From: Pseudomonas orientalis
Lineage (GTDB): Bacteria; Pseudomonadota; Gammaproteobacteria; Pseudomonadales; Pseudomonadaceae
NCBI RefSeq assembly: GCF_002934065.1
Contig: NZ_CP018049.1
Coordinates: 3,718,501 to 3,782,500 of the forward strand
Direction: 5' to 3'
DNA length: 64,000 nucleotides
The first letter of the stretch is position 1, and every line of letters begins with the position of its first letter. Under the pieces are notes generated by a model. That model searched no databases. It was not told the DNA's origin and worked only from the letters and a program-made list of their open reading frames with translations. The translations under genes were made by a program, and so were the position numbers. Positions 7,575 through 19,203 of this stretch are shown in pieces.

Positions 7575-10500
7575 ATGCTCGGGCTGGTAAAGACCGCACT
7601 GCACAAGCCGTACACGTTTATCGTGCTGGCCATATTCATCTGCATCATCGGGCCCATGGCGGCCCTGCGCACGCCCACCGATGTGTTCCCCGATATCGGT
7701 ATCCCCGTGGTCGCCGTGGTCTGGCAATACAACGGCCTGTCGCCGGACGCCATGGCCGGGCGGGTGATCTACACCTACGAACGCTCCCTGAGCACCACCG
7801 TCAACGACATCGAACATATCGAATCGCAATCCCTGCCAGGCATGGGCATCGTCAAGATCTTCTTCCAGCCCGGCGTGGATATCCGCACCGCCAACGCCCA
7901 GGTCACGGCGGTATCACAGACGGTGCTCAAGCAAATGCCACCGGGTATCACGCCGCCGCTGATCCTCAACTACAGCGCCTCCACGGTGCCGATCCTGCAA
8001 ATGGCGTTCTCCAGCCCGAGCCTGTCGGAGGCGAGAATCCGCGACCTGGTGCAGAACAATATCCGCCTGCCGCTGAGCGCCCTGCCCGGCCTGGCGATGC
8101 CCACGCCGATGGGCGGCAAGCAGCGCCAGATCACCCTGGACCTCGACCCCCAGGCCCTGGCGGCCAAGGGTTTGTCGGCCCAGGACGTAGGCAATGCGCT
8201 GGCATTGCAGAACCAGATCATCCCGGTGGGCACCGCCAAGCTCGGCCCCAACGAATACACGATCCTGCTGAACAACAGCCCCAAGGCCATTGATGAGCTC
8301 AACGACTTGCCGGTCAAGAACGTCGACGGCGCGATCATCACCATCGGCCAAGTGGCCCATGTACGGGACGGCTCGCCCCCGCAGACCAATATCGTGCGCG
8401 TCGACGGCCACCGTGCGGTGCTGATGCCGGCCTTGAAGAACGGCAGTATCTCGACGCTCTCGATCATCGACGGCATTCGCCAGATGCTGCCGCGCATCAA
8501 CGAAACCCTGCCGCCGTCGCTGAAGACCTCACTGCTGGGCGACGCCTCGGTGTTCGTCAAGCAGTCGGTGGGCAGCGTGGCCCAGGAAGGCATCATCGCC
8601 GCCCTGCTGACCAGCGCGATGATCCTGCTGTTTCTCGGCAGTTGGCGCTCGACGCTGATCATTGCCGCATCGATCCCCCTGGCGGTGCTGTCGGCCATCG
8701 CGCTGCTGGCGGTCAGCGGGCAAACCCTGAATGTGATGACCCTGGGCGGCCTGGCCCTGGCGGTGGGCATTCTGGTGGACGACGCCACGGTGACCATCGA
8801 AAACATCAACTGGCACCTGGAACAAGGCAAGGCGGTGAAAACGGCGATCCTCGACGGCGCCGCACAAATCGTCGGCCCGGCGTTCGTCTCGCTGCTGTGC
8901 ATCTGCATCGTGTTCGTGCCGATGTTCCTGCTGCAGGGCATCGCCGGGTATCTGTTCCGGCCGATGGCGCTGGCGGTGATCTTTGCCATGGCCAGTTCGT
9001 TCATTCTCTCGCGCACCCTGGTGCCGACGCTGGCGATGTTTCTGCTCAAGCCCCACGCACCGGAGCAAGGCCTGGGGCATCATCCGGAAGACCCATTCAT
9101 CAACCACCACGAGGGCGAACAGCACCGCAAGCCGCGCCATGCCGCGCTGCAAGCCGTGCTGAATTTCCAGCAAGGGTTCGAGCGGCATTTCTCGAATATC
9201 CGCGACACCTACCACGGCCTGCTGATGCTCGCACTCGGCGCGCGCAAGCGCTTTATCGTCGGATTCCTCGCCTGTGTGCTGGCCTCGTTCGTGTTGCTGC
9301 CGAGCCTGGGCCAGGATTTTTTTCCGGCCACCGATGCCGGCGCACTGGCGCTGCATGTGCGCCTGCCGCTGGGTACGCGCATCGAGGAAAGCGCCGCCGC
9401 GTTCGACCGCATCGAAGCGCGGATTCGCGAGGTGATCCCGGCACAAGCGCTGGACACGATCGTCGACAACATCGGCATCCCGCTCAGCGGCATCGACATG
9501 GCCTACAGCAACAGCGGCACCATCGGCCCGCAGGACGGCGATATCCAGGTCACGCTGAAAAAGGACCACGCGCCCACCGCCGATTACGTGAAAAAACTGC
9601 GTGAGGCCCTGCCGCAAAGCTTCCCCGGCAGCCACTTTGCGTTCCTGCCGGCGGACATCAGCAGCCAGATCCTCAACTTCGGCGCGCCGGCACCGCTGGA
9701 CGTGAAGATTTCCGGACGCAACGATGCCGAAAACCGTGCCTATGCCGTGGAACTCGAACGGCGCCTGCAACACGTACCGGGCATCGCTGACCTGCGTATC
9801 CAACAGTCCACCGGTTACCCATCGCTGCAGGTGAATGTAGACCGCCTGCGCGCCAATGGCCTGGGCATCACCGAAAAAGACGTGACCAACAGCATGGTCG
9901 CCTCCCTCGCCGGCAGCTCCCAGGTGGCGCCCACGTTCTGGCTGAATCCGGCCAATGGCGTGTCCTATTCGATCGTGGCCGCAACGCCGCAATACCGCCT
10001 CGACAGCCTGCCTTCGCTGGAGGCCTTGCCGGTAACCGGTGCCGATGGCCAGTCCCAGATCCTCGGCGGCGTGGCGACTATTTCGCGGGTACACAGCCCG
10101 GCGGTGGTGACGCACTACAACATCGAACCCACCCTGGACCTGTATGCCAACGTGCAGGGCCGCGACCTCGGTGGCGTCGCCCGAGATGTACAAAAAGTCC
10201 TTGATGACACCGCGTCCATGCGCCCCAAAGGCGCGACGATCAGCCTGCACGGGCAGATCGATGCGCTGCACGAGGCGTTCAGCGGCTTGAGCTTCGGCCT
10301 GCTCGGCGCCGTGGTGTTGATCTACCTGCTGATCGTGGTCAACTTCCAATCCTGGGCCGACCCCTTCGTGATCATCACCGCGTTGCCCGCAGCGTTGGCG
10401 GGGATCGTGTGGATGCTGTTCCTCAGCAGCACCTCGCTATCGGTGCCCGCCCTGACCGGCGCGATTCTGTGCATGGGCGTGGCCACCGCCAACTCGATCC

Positions 10501-10796
10501 TGGTGGTGAGTTTCTGCCGTGAACGCCTGGCCGAACATGGCGATGCCTTGAAAGCGGCGATGGAAGCCGGTTACACGCGCTTTCGCCCGGTGTGCATGAC
10601 CGCCCTGGCGATGATCATCGGCATGCTGCCCCTGGCGCTGTCCGAGGAACAGAACGCGCCGCTGGGCCGCGCCGTGATCGGTGGGTTGATCTTCGCCACC
10701 GTCGCCACCTTGTTGTTTGTTCCCGTGGTCTTCAGCCTGGTCCACGGTCGTCACCCTACTCGCGCAACTGCTGGAGAAACGTCCCATGTCGTCTGA
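7575..10796 (+). CDS. RND efflux transporter, inner membrane permease
   Basis: A 1073-residue proton-driven pump of the AcrB/hydrophobe-exporter superfamily. The start MLGLVKTAL at 7575 has GGAG 8 nt upstream; the frame opens earlier without a site. TM1 follows the start, the first large periplasmic loop spans roughly residues 35-330, and the proton-relay motif GILVDDATVTIEN lies in TM4. A second TM/loop half follows. The region near residues 500-545 contains an unusually long cytoplasmic His-rich linker (GHHPEDPFINHHEGEQH). It is followed by its adaptor and outer membrane genes with overlaps. The substrate cannot be read from sequence. Confidence 0.93.
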   Translation: MLGLVKTALHKPYTFIVLAIFICIIGPMAALRTPTDVFPDIGIPVVAVVWQYNGLSPDAMAGRVIYTYERSLSTTVNDIEHIESQSLPGMGIVKIFFQPGVDIRTANAQVTAVSQTVLKQMPPGITPPLILNYSASTVPILQMAFSSPSLSEARIRDLVQNNIRLPLSALPGLAMPTPMGGKQRQITLDLDPQALAAKGLSAQDVGNALALQNQIIPVGTAKLGPNEYTILLNNSPKAIDELNDLPVKNVDGAIITIGQVAHVRDGSPPQTNIVRVDGHRAVLMPALKNGSISTLSIIDGIRQMLPRINETLPPSLKTSLLGDASVFVKQSVGSVAQEGIIAALLTSAMILLFLGSWRSTLIIAASIPLAVLSAIALLAVSGQTLNVMTLGGLALAVGILVDDATVTIENINWHLEQGKAVKTAILDGAAQIVGPAFVSLLCICIVFVPMFLLQGIAGYLFRPMALAVIFAMASSFILSRTLVPTLAMFLLKPHAPEQGLGHHPEDPFINHHEGEQHRKPRHAALQAVLNFQQGFERHFSNIRDTYHGLLMLALGARKRFIVGFLACVLASFVLLPSLGQDFFPATDAGALALHVRLPLGTRIEESAAAFDRIEARIREVIPAQALDTIVDNIGIPLSGIDMAYSNSGTIGPQDGDIQVTLKKDHAPTADYVKKLREALPQSFPGSHFAFLPADISSQILNFGAPAPLDVKISGRNDAENRAYAVELERRLQHVPGIADLRIQQSTGYPSLQVNVDRLRANGLGITEKDVTNSMVASLAGSSQVAPTFWLNPANGVSYSIVAATPQYRLDSLPSLEALPVTGADGQSQILGGVATISRVHSPAVVTHYNIEPTLDLYANVQGRDLGGVARDVQKVLDDTASMRPKGATISLHGQIDALHEAFSGLSFGLLGAVVLIYLLIVVNFQSWADPFVIITALPAALAGIVWMLFLSSTSLSVPALTGAILCMGVATANSILVVSFCRERLAEHGDALKAAMEAGYTRFRPVCMTALAMIIGMLPLALSEEQNAPLGRAVIGGLIFATVATLLFVPVVFSLVHGRHPTRATAGETSHVV

Positions 10797-11955
10797 TCAA
10801 AAACCCTCGCGCAAGCGTCTGATGCTCATGGGTGTCGGCGGCCTGACCCTGGCCGCCCTGTTGGTCGCCAACGGCTTGCATGTCCGCACGCTGCATGAAC
10901 AATCGGTGACCGCCTGGACTGAAACTGCGGCCATCCCCCAGGTTATGGTGTTCCAGCCCGAACAGAATGCCGCCGGCGATACGCTGCGTTTGCCGGCGCA
11001 CCTGGAGGCCTGGAGCAAGGCGCCGATCCATGCACGGGTCAGCGGCTATTTGAAAGACTGGAAAGTCGATATCGGCAGCCAGGTCCAGGCCGGGCAAATC
11101 CTCGCGCAAATCGACAGCCCGGACCTTGACCAGCAACTGGCGCAAACCCACGCCCACCTGGTCCAGGAACAGGCCAATGCACGCCTGGCCGCCACCACTG
11201 CAACGCGCTGGCAAAACCTGCTGGCCAGCCACTCCGTGTCGCGCCAGGAAGCCGATGAGAAAACCTCGGATGCCGCCGCCGCCAAAGCCAATGCCCAGGC
11301 GGCCGCCGCCGACTATGCGCGGCTGTGCGCACTGGAAAGCTACAAGACCCTGCGTGCGCCCTTCGCCGGCACCATCACCGCGCGCAATACCGACATCGGC
11401 CAGTTGATCAAGGCCGACACCGACAGCGACCCGGAACTGTTCAGCCTTGCCGACACCCACCAGCTGCGCCTGTACGTGCCGGTGCCACAGAACTACGCGG
11501 CGGTCATCCACCCAGGCCTGGAAGCCGAGCTGACGGTGCCCGAACATCCGGGCGAGCACTTCAAAGCGCGCCTGATCGGCGACTCCACGGCCATCGACCG
11601 ACGCTCCGGCACCCTGCTCGCGCAGTTCGTCGTCGACAACCCGAACGGTGAACTGCTGCCCGGCGACTATGCCGAGGCGACCTTGCCGATTCCGGCGGAC
11701 ACCCACGGTGTGAGCATCCCGGCCAGCGCGTTGATCTTCCGTGCCCAGGGCACCCAGGTCGCGGTACTGGACGGGCACAACCATGTGCACCTGCAAGCCA
11801 TTCATATCGGCCTGGACCTGGGCGAACGCCTGGTGATCGACCAGGGTCTGAAACCCGCCGACCGCATCATCGACAACCCGCCCGATGCCCTGCGCGAAGG
11901 CGACGCGGTCCAACTGGCCGACGCCACCGGGGGTGCCCATGCGCCCAAGGCTTAA
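10786..11955 (+). CDS. RND efflux periplasmic adaptor (membrane fusion protein)
   Basis: 389 residues. The ATG at 10786 follows GGAGAA and overlaps the permease gene by 11 bases, indicating translational coupling. An N-terminal membrane segment (about residues 12-30) is followed by a biotinyl-lipoyl half (GYLKDWKVDIGSQVQAGQ), an Ala/Gln-rich coiled-coil hairpin, the second lipoyl half (LRAPFAGTITARN) and beta-barrel domains. It links the inner membrane pump to the outer membrane channel. Confidence 0.92.
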   Translation: MSSDQKPSRKRLMLMGVGGLTLAALLVANGLHVRTLHEQSVTAWTETAAIPQVMVFQPEQNAAGDTLRLPAHLEAWSKAPIHARVSGYLKDWKVDIGSQVQAGQILAQIDSPDLDQQLAQTHAHLVQEQANARLAATTATRWQNLLASHSVSRQEADEKTSDAAAAKANAQAAAADYARLCALESYKTLRAPFAGTITARNTDIGQLIKADTDSDPELFSLADTHQLRLYVPVPQNYAAVIHPGLEAELTVPEHPGEHFKARLIGDSTAIDRRSGTLLAQFVVDNPNGELLPGDYAEATLPIPADTHGVSIPASALIFRAQGTQVAVLDGHNHVHLQAIHIGLDLGERLVIDQGLKPADRIIDNPPDALREGDAVQLADATGGAHAPKA

Positions 11956-13357
11956 CCCGTTTGCGGCACTGATGCTACTGGCCTTGCAAGGCTGCTCCAT
12001 GGCACCCGTCTACCACGTGCCGTCGGTTGACCTGCCGGCCGGTTACCGCGAACAGACCAGCGACGGCCCGTGGCACAGCGCGCAGCCGTCCGACACCTTG
12101 GCGCCGCAATGGTGGAAGCTGTACAAGGACCCAACGCTCGATGCGCTGCAACGGCAACTGCTCGCGGCCAACCCGGACCTGGCCGCGGCGCTGGCGCATT
12201 TCGATGCGTCCCAGGCGTATGCCAGTCAACTGCATGCAGGGCTGTTTCCACAGCTCACCGCCAGCGCCCAGCCGTTGCGCCAGCGCCAATCGGATTCGAG
12301 GCCGTTGCGCGGCACCACGCAACCGTCGGTGTACAACAGCGACACCGCCGGATTCTCGTTGAGCTACGAGCTGGACCTGTGGGGCAGGATCCGCAACCAG
12401 GTCGCGGCCGGCGATGCCCAGGCCCAGGCATCCGGCGATGACCTGGCCGCGGCGCGCCTGAGCCTGCAACGCCAGCTGGCAACGCTGTATGTGCAACTCA
12501 ATGGGCTGGATGCGCAGAGCCGGATTCTCACGAACTCGCTGGAGGATTTCAGCCAGGCATTGCAACTCACCCGCAGCCGTTATGAAGGCCAGATCGCGTC
12601 GGAACTGGACCTCACCCGTGCACAAAATCAACTGGCCGAGGCCAAGGCGCAGCTGGATGAAGTGCGCGGGCAGCGCAACCTGATCGAGCATGCCATCGGC
12701 GAATTGGTCGGCGTGGCGGCCAGCAACTTTTCATTGCCGCCCAGCCCGCAGTTAATGGCCTTGCCAGGGATTCCATCGCAGCTGCCGAGCCTCCTGCTGC
12801 AGCGGCGCCCGGATATCGCAGCGGCGGAACGACGAGTGTTCGCAGCCAATGCCTCCATCGGCGTGGCCAAGGCGGCGTGGTATCCGGATTTCAGTCTGAC
12901 CGGGTTGATTGGCGGCCAGACCCAGGGCGTGGGCAATCTGCTTTCAGCGGGCAATCGCTATTGGGCGCTGGGGCCGTTGATGAACCTGCCCATCCTTGAT
13001 GGCGGACGCTTGAGCGCCAACGAACGCCAGGCCAGGGCCGAATTTGAAGAAGCATCGGCGCAGTACCGCAGCCAGGTGTTGAAAGCCGTGCGTGAGGTGG
13101 AAGACAACCTCGCACAACTGCGCGACTTGCGGCAGCAGGCCCAGGACGAACAGGCAGCAGCGGATGCAGCGCAGCACACCCAGGCGCTGGCGATAAACAG
13201 CTATGAGGCGGGAGCCGTGAGTTATCTGGATGTGGTCACCGCGCAGACAGCGGCCTTGCAGGCGCAGCGAACCTTGCAGGCGGTGCAGACACGGCAGTTG
13301 CAGGCGAGTGTGGGGTTGGTGACGGCGTTGGGGGGTGGGTGGCAACCTGGCGCCTGA
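11939..13357 (+). CDS. Outer membrane efflux lipoprotein (NodT/OprM family)
   Basis: 472 residues from ATG 11939, overlapping the adaptor gene by 17 bases. The signal peptide ends in lipobox LQGC (Cys19). Two repeated OEP domains contain the family motifs LSYELDLWGRIRN and YEAGAVSYLDVVTAQ. It forms the trimeric outer membrane channel of the tripartite pump. The order permease, adaptor, channel is the reverse of the common adaptor-first order. Confidence 0.93.
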   Translation: MRPRLNPFAALMLLALQGCSMAPVYHVPSVDLPAGYREQTSDGPWHSAQPSDTLAPQWWKLYKDPTLDALQRQLLAANPDLAAALAHFDASQAYASQLHAGLFPQLTASAQPLRQRQSDSRPLRGTTQPSVYNSDTAGFSLSYELDLWGRIRNQVAAGDAQAQASGDDLAAARLSLQRQLATLYVQLNGLDAQSRILTNSLEDFSQALQLTRSRYEGQIASELDLTRAQNQLAEAKAQLDEVRGQRNLIEHAIGELVGVAASNFSLPPSPQLMALPGIPSQLPSLLLQRRPDIAAAERRVFAANASIGVAKAAWYPDFSLTGLIGGQTQGVGNLLSAGNRYWALGPLMNLPILDGGRLSANERQARAEFEEASAQYRSQVLKAVREVEDNLAQLRDLRQQAQDEQAAADAAQHTQALAINSYEAGAVSYLDVVTAQTAALQAQRTLQAVQTRQLQASVGLVTALGGGWQPGA

Positions 13358-13375
13358 TGCTGTGATTGAAATCCA

Positions 13376-13473
13376 ATCGGGGGCAAGCCCCCTCCCACAC
13401 TGGTTCCGCGCCAGACACACAATGTATGAACCGAGCCGAGCCCCTGTGGGAGGGGGCTTGCCCCCGATAGCGG
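13376..13473. repeat. Divergent REP pair upstream of RAYT
   Basis: A minus-oriented REP (13376-13399) and a plus-oriented REP (13445-13473) point away from each other with 45 nt between them, the opposite of the convergent REPIN layout. They lie about 90 nt upstream of the RAYT gene. Confidence 0.85.
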
Positions 13474-13562
13474 CCTTCCAGACACATCCTGCCAAAAGCC
13501 TGCCCACCAGCCTCTTGCTCGGCAACCTAGCCTCTCTAGACACTTGTTGAGAGGGCCAGGGA

Positions 13563-14021
13563 ATGGCAGATTTACCGGCGTCACACCGCTTGCGCATCGG
13601 GCGTTTCAGCGAACCTAACCGTATCTACCTCATCACCACCAACACTCACGAACGCATACCGATATTCAACAACTTCCATCTCGGTCGCCTGGTCGTCTGG
13701 CAGTTTCGCCTGGCTCAGTACCAAGGGCTGGCGAACTCTTTGGCGTGGGTGGTGATGCCCGACCACTTTCATTGGATTATCGAGCTACGAAAAGGCTCAC
13801 TGGCGAATCTGATGCGACAGGTGAAATCCAAGAGCACGCGCTGCGTCAACGGCGCCACCGGACGCAAGGGCCGGCTATGGCAGGAGGGCTTCCACGACCG
13901 GGCGCTGCGCAAGGAGGATGACCTGGTGAAAATGGCCCGCTATGTAGTGGCCAATCCATTGCGCGCAGGGTTGGTGGAGCGGATTGGCGACTATCCGCTG
14001 TGGGATGCCATCTGGATCTAA
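13563..14021 (+). CDS. REP-associated tyrosine transposase (RAYT)
   Basis: A 152-residue Y1 single-strand DNA transposase related to the IS200/IS605 TnpA family. It has the HUH metal-binding motif HFH at residues 68-70 (VVMPDHFHWII) and the catalytic Tyr127 in YVVANPLRAGLV. REP units of the GGGGGC family flank it on both sides (13376-13473 and 14040-14067), the usual single-copy REP-RAYT arrangement. It is thought to mobilise or maintain REPINs rather than itself. All expected catalytic residues are present, so it looks functional. Confidence 0.95.
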   Translation: MADLPASHRLRIGRFSEPNRIYLITTNTHERIPIFNNFHLGRLVVWQFRLAQYQGLANSLAWVVMPDHFHWIIELRKGSLANLMRQVKSKSTRCVNGATGRKGRLWQEGFHDRALRKEDDLVKMARYVVANPLRAGLVERIGDYPLWDAIWI

Positions 14022-14039
14022 CGTCCACTACAGTTCAAA

Positions 14040-14067
14040 TGTGGGAGGGGGCTTGCCCCCTCCCACA
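14040..14067. repeat. Collapsed REPIN: perfect 28-bp palindrome
   Basis: TGTGGGAGGGGGC, then TT, then the exact complement, so the two REP arms meet without any spacer or CGAT part. It lies between the end of RAYT and the convergent amidohydrolase gene, and T runs follow on one side, so it could work as a bidirectional terminator. Confidence 0.9.
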
Positions 14068-14082
14068 TTTTTCCCCCACATT

Positions 14083-15366
14083 TCAAGCCGCAAGCTTGCC
14101 GCTGGCGATGGCTGCTGAAGCCGCCACCATGGCACGCAACAACACCGCACACCCCGCCGCCAGGTCATCCGGCGCGGCATTCTCGATTTCGTTGTGGCTG
14201 ATGCCACCCTCACACGGTACAAAGATCATCCCCGCCGGGCCCAGCTCGGCGACGAAAATCGCGTCGTGCCCTGCCCCGCTGACAATGTCCATGTTCGACA
14301 ACCCCAGGCCATTGGCCGCATCGCGCACGGCGTCCACACAGCCTTGGTCGAAATACAGCGGTGGGAAGTCAGCGGTAGGTTCCAGTTCAAAGCTCAACCC
14401 ATGTCTGGCGCAGGTGTCATCGATCACCTTGCGCACCTGGGCAATCATCGAATCCAGCCGCGCCGGCTCAAGGTGACGAAAATCCAGGGTCATGCGCACC
14501 TCGCCGGGAATCACATTGCGCGAGCCGGGATACGCCTGCAGGCAACCCACGGTCCCGCAGGCATGGGGCTGGTGCCCCAATGCCGCAGCATTCACTGCGG
14601 CGACCACTGCGGCGGCACCCACCAGGGCATCCTTGCGCAGGTGCATCGGCGTCGGCCCCGCGTGCGCTTCAACGCCCCGCAACTTCAGGTCGAACCACTT
14701 CTGCCCGAGGGCTCCGAGTACCACGCCGATGGTTTTTTTCTCATCCTCGAGAATCGGCCCTTGTTCGATATGCGCTTCGAAATAAGCACCGACTTTGTGC
14801 CCGCTCTCGGCACGCGTGCCCGCATAGCCGATGGCGTTCAGCGCCTCGCCAACGGAAACGCCGTCCACATCCACCTTGGCCAGGGTGTCGGCCAGGCTGA
14901 ACTTCTCGGCGAACACCCCGGAGCCCATCATGCACGGGGGAAAGCGCGAGCCTTCTTCGTTGGTCCACACCACCACTTCCAGCGGCGCCTCGGTTTCGAG
15001 CTTGAGGTCGTTGAGGGTGCGCAGGACTTCCACACCGGCCAACACGCCAAAGCAACCGTCGAACTTGCCGCCGGTGGGCTGGGTGTCGATATGGCTGCCG
15101 GTCATCACCGGCGGCAGGTCGGGGTTGCGCCCCGGACGCCGGGCGAAAATATTGCCGATGCCGTCGACGCTCACGGTACAGCCGGCCTCCTCGCACCATT
15201 GCACGAACAGGTCGCGGGCCTTGCGGTCGAGGTCGGTGAGGGCCAGGCGGCACACCCCGCCCTTGGGGGTGGCGCCGAGCTTGGCCAGGTCCATCAGCGA
15301 CTGCCACAAACGGTCGCGGTTGATGTGCTGATGGGTCGATTGCAGAACGTCGAGGGCAGCGTTCAT
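14083..15366 (-). CDS. Zn-dependent N-carbamoyl amidohydrolase (beta-ureidopropionase / allantoate amidohydrolase family)
   Basis: 427 residues, M20 peptidase-like fold. Metal-binding motifs are GSHIDTQPTGGKFDGCFG (His and Asp ligands), TNEEGSRF (Glu pair) and a C-terminal SGAGHDAIF His. A ribosome binding site GGAGATC precedes the ATG at 15366. In this context it most likely hydrolyses N-carbamoyl-beta-alanine to beta-alanine, CO2 and ammonia, the last step of reductive uracil/thymine breakdown. The sequence alone cannot exclude allantoate or other N-carbamoyl amino acids. Confidence 0.88.
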   Translation of the reverse strand: MNAALDVLQSTHQHINRDRLWQSLMDLAKLGATPKGGVCRLALTDLDRKARDLFVQWCEEAGCTVSVDGIGNIFARRPGRNPDLPPVMTGSHIDTQPTGGKFDGCFGVLAGVEVLRTLNDLKLETEAPLEVVVWTNEEGSRFPPCMMGSGVFAEKFSLADTLAKVDVDGVSVGEALNAIGYAGTRAESGHKVGAYFEAHIEQGPILEDEKKTIGVVLGALGQKWFDLKLRGVEAHAGPTPMHLRKDALVGAAAVVAAVNAAALGHQPHACGTVGCLQAYPGSRNVIPGEVRMTLDFRHLEPARLDSMIAQVRKVIDDTCARHGLSFELEPTADFPPLYFDQGCVDAVRDAANGLGLSNMDIVSGAGHDAIFVAELGPAGMIFVPCEGGISHNEIENAAPDDLAAGCAVLLRAMVAASAAIASGKLAA

Positions 15367-15423
15367 GGGGGGATCTCCTCAGGCTTGAATTGACACGATT
15401 CCAACAGTGAAAACTGGTCAAAA

Positions 15424-15512
15424 TGTGGGAGGGGGCTTGCCCCCGATAGCGGTGGTTCAGTTACAGGTGAGCTGATTGACACACTGCAATCGGGGGCAAG
15501 CCCCCTCCCACA
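15424..15512. repeat. REPIN (convergent REP pair)
   Basis: Standard GGGGGC-type REPIN of 89 bp between the NCS1 permease gene and the amidohydrolase gene, which are both on the minus strand. It may modulate read-through or mRNA stability inside the operon. Confidence 0.9.
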
Positions 15513-15525
15513 TTTTTGACCGTAT

Positions 15526-17013
15526 TCACATAGATGATTTGGCTGCGACTGGCGTGATCGCGCGCCTGGCATTCAGCGCGTAATACAACACCCCACCCAA
15601 CGCCGAGCCGGTAAACCAGCCATAGCTGTAGAACCAGCTGAACGCATCACTGCCCAGGGACAGCAACGTCAGCACCACCGGCACGCCGAACGCGATAAAA
15701 CCGCTGATGTTCCAGGCCGGGTACACGTCGTCACGGTAGAGCCCCGCCAGATCCAGCTGCTGTCTGCGGGTGATGAAATAGTCCACCACCATGATCCCGG
15801 CAATCGGCCCGAGCAAGCTGGAGTAGCCGAGCAACCAGTTGGAATACACCGTCTCCAGGCTGACATCGGACACGATCAGCCCGAGTTTTTTCAGCAGCTC
15901 ATGGGCCATCAGCGCCAACCCCACCAACCCTGTCAGGATCACCGCCGTGGTGCGGTTGATCAGCTTGGGCGCGATGTTCTGAAAGTCGTTGGTCGGCGAA
16001 ACGATGTTCGCCGCCGTGTTGGTCGACAAGGTGGCGATGATGATCAACGCCATGGCGACGGCGACCCACACCGGGCTCTGGATATGCCCGATCAGGGTGA
16101 CCGGGTCGGACACGCTGACCCCCACCAGTTTTACCGAAGCGGCGGTCATGATCACGCCCAGGGCGGCGAACAGGAACATGGTCAGCGGCAGGCCGAAAAT
16201 CTGCCCGAGGATCTGGTCCTTCTGGCTTTTGGCATAGCGGCTGAAGTCAGGGATATTCAGCGACAACGTGGCCCAGAACCCCACCATTGCGGTGAGGCCG
16301 GCCATGAAATAACCGGTGAGACTCGCCCCTTCGGGACGCTTGGGCGGGATCGCCATCAGCTCGCTGATCGACACATTCGGCATCGCCCACACCAGCAAGC
16401 CAACGCCCACGGCGACCAGCAGCGGCGCCGACAGGGTTTCCAGGCGCTTGATCGACTCGGCGCCACGCAACACCACCCACAGATTCAGGCACCAGAAAAG
16501 CATGAACCCGATCACCTCGCCGGTGCCGCCGAGGGACTTCCAGCCCTCGAAAATCGAGCCGAGAAACAGATGAATCGCCAGCCCGCCGAACATCGTCTGG
16601 ATGCCAAACCAGCCGCACGCCACCAGCGCGCGGATCAGGCACGGCACATTGGAGCCCAGGATGCCGAACGATGAGCGCAACAGCACCGGAAAGGGAATGC
16701 CGTACTTCGTACCCGGAAATGCGTTAAGCGTCAGTGGGATGAGCACCACAATGTTGGCCAGCAAAATCGCCATCAGCGCTTCGCCCACCGACAACCCGAA
16801 GTACGCGGTGAGCACACCGCCCAGGGTGTAGGTGGGCACACAGATCGACATGCCGACCCACAGCGCGGTGATATGCCACTTGTTCCAGGTGCGTTCGTGC
16901 ACCTTGGTCGGTGCCATGTCGTGGTTGTAGCGCGGGCTGTCGAGGACGTCGGGGCCGGCGTCGAGTTCGTACAGGCCGTTGCGTTCGGTGACTTGCGATC
17001 TGTTCTGTTGCAT
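15526..17013 (-). CDS. NCS1 family nucleobase permease (uracil/dihydropyrimidine/hydantoin type)
   Basis: 495 residues with about 12 transmembrane segments. The N-terminal NCS1 signature region reads HERTWNKWHITALWVGM, followed by PGTKYGIPFPVLLRSSFG and NIPDFSRYAKS, both typical of Mhp1/CodB-like sodium or proton symporters. It sits beside the pyrimidine-degrading enzymes, so a pyrimidine or dihydropyrimidine substrate is inferred. It is transcribed toward the amidohydrolase gene and divergently from the dihydropyrimidinase gene. Confidence 0.9.
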   Translation of the reverse strand: MQQNRSQVTERNGLYELDAGPDVLDSPRYNHDMAPTKVHERTWNKWHITALWVGMSICVPTYTLGGVLTAYFGLSVGEALMAILLANIVVLIPLTLNAFPGTKYGIPFPVLLRSSFGILGSNVPCLIRALVACGWFGIQTMFGGLAIHLFLGSIFEGWKSLGGTGEVIGFMLFWCLNLWVVLRGAESIKRLETLSAPLLVAVGVGLLVWAMPNVSISELMAIPPKRPEGASLTGYFMAGLTAMVGFWATLSLNIPDFSRYAKSQKDQILGQIFGLPLTMFLFAALGVIMTAASVKLVGVSVSDPVTLIGHIQSPVWVAVAMALIIIATLSTNTAANIVSPTNDFQNIAPKLINRTTAVILTGLVGLALMAHELLKKLGLIVSDVSLETVYSNWLLGYSSLLGPIAGIMVVDYFITRRQQLDLAGLYRDDVYPAWNISGFIAFGVPVVLTLLSLGSDAFSWFYSYGWFTGSALGGVLYYALNARRAITPVAAKSSM

Positions 17014-19056
<2,043 letters not shown>

Positions 19057-19057
19057 G

Positions 19058-19136
19058 ACCGCTATCGGGGGCAAGCCCCCTCCCACATTGGATCTATGTG
19101 AACCCGATCAAGTGTGGGAGGGGGCTTGCCCCCGAT
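19058..19136. repeat. Divergent REP pair between hydA and preT
   Basis: A minus-oriented REP (19058-19087) starts next to the hydA stop codon, and a plus-oriented REP (19113-19136) follows after 25 nt. Confidence 0.88.
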
Positions 19137-19203
19137 GAGGCCAGTGAAGGCAACAAAAATGCCCACTTAGAGGCAATCCAAAAAAAACCGTGAGGCCACT
19201 ACC

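Noticed and set aside
8529..10349. A 606-codon open frame opposite the RND permease.
   Set aside because: Antisense artefact with no ribosome binding site and low-complexity composition (Gln/His/Arg).
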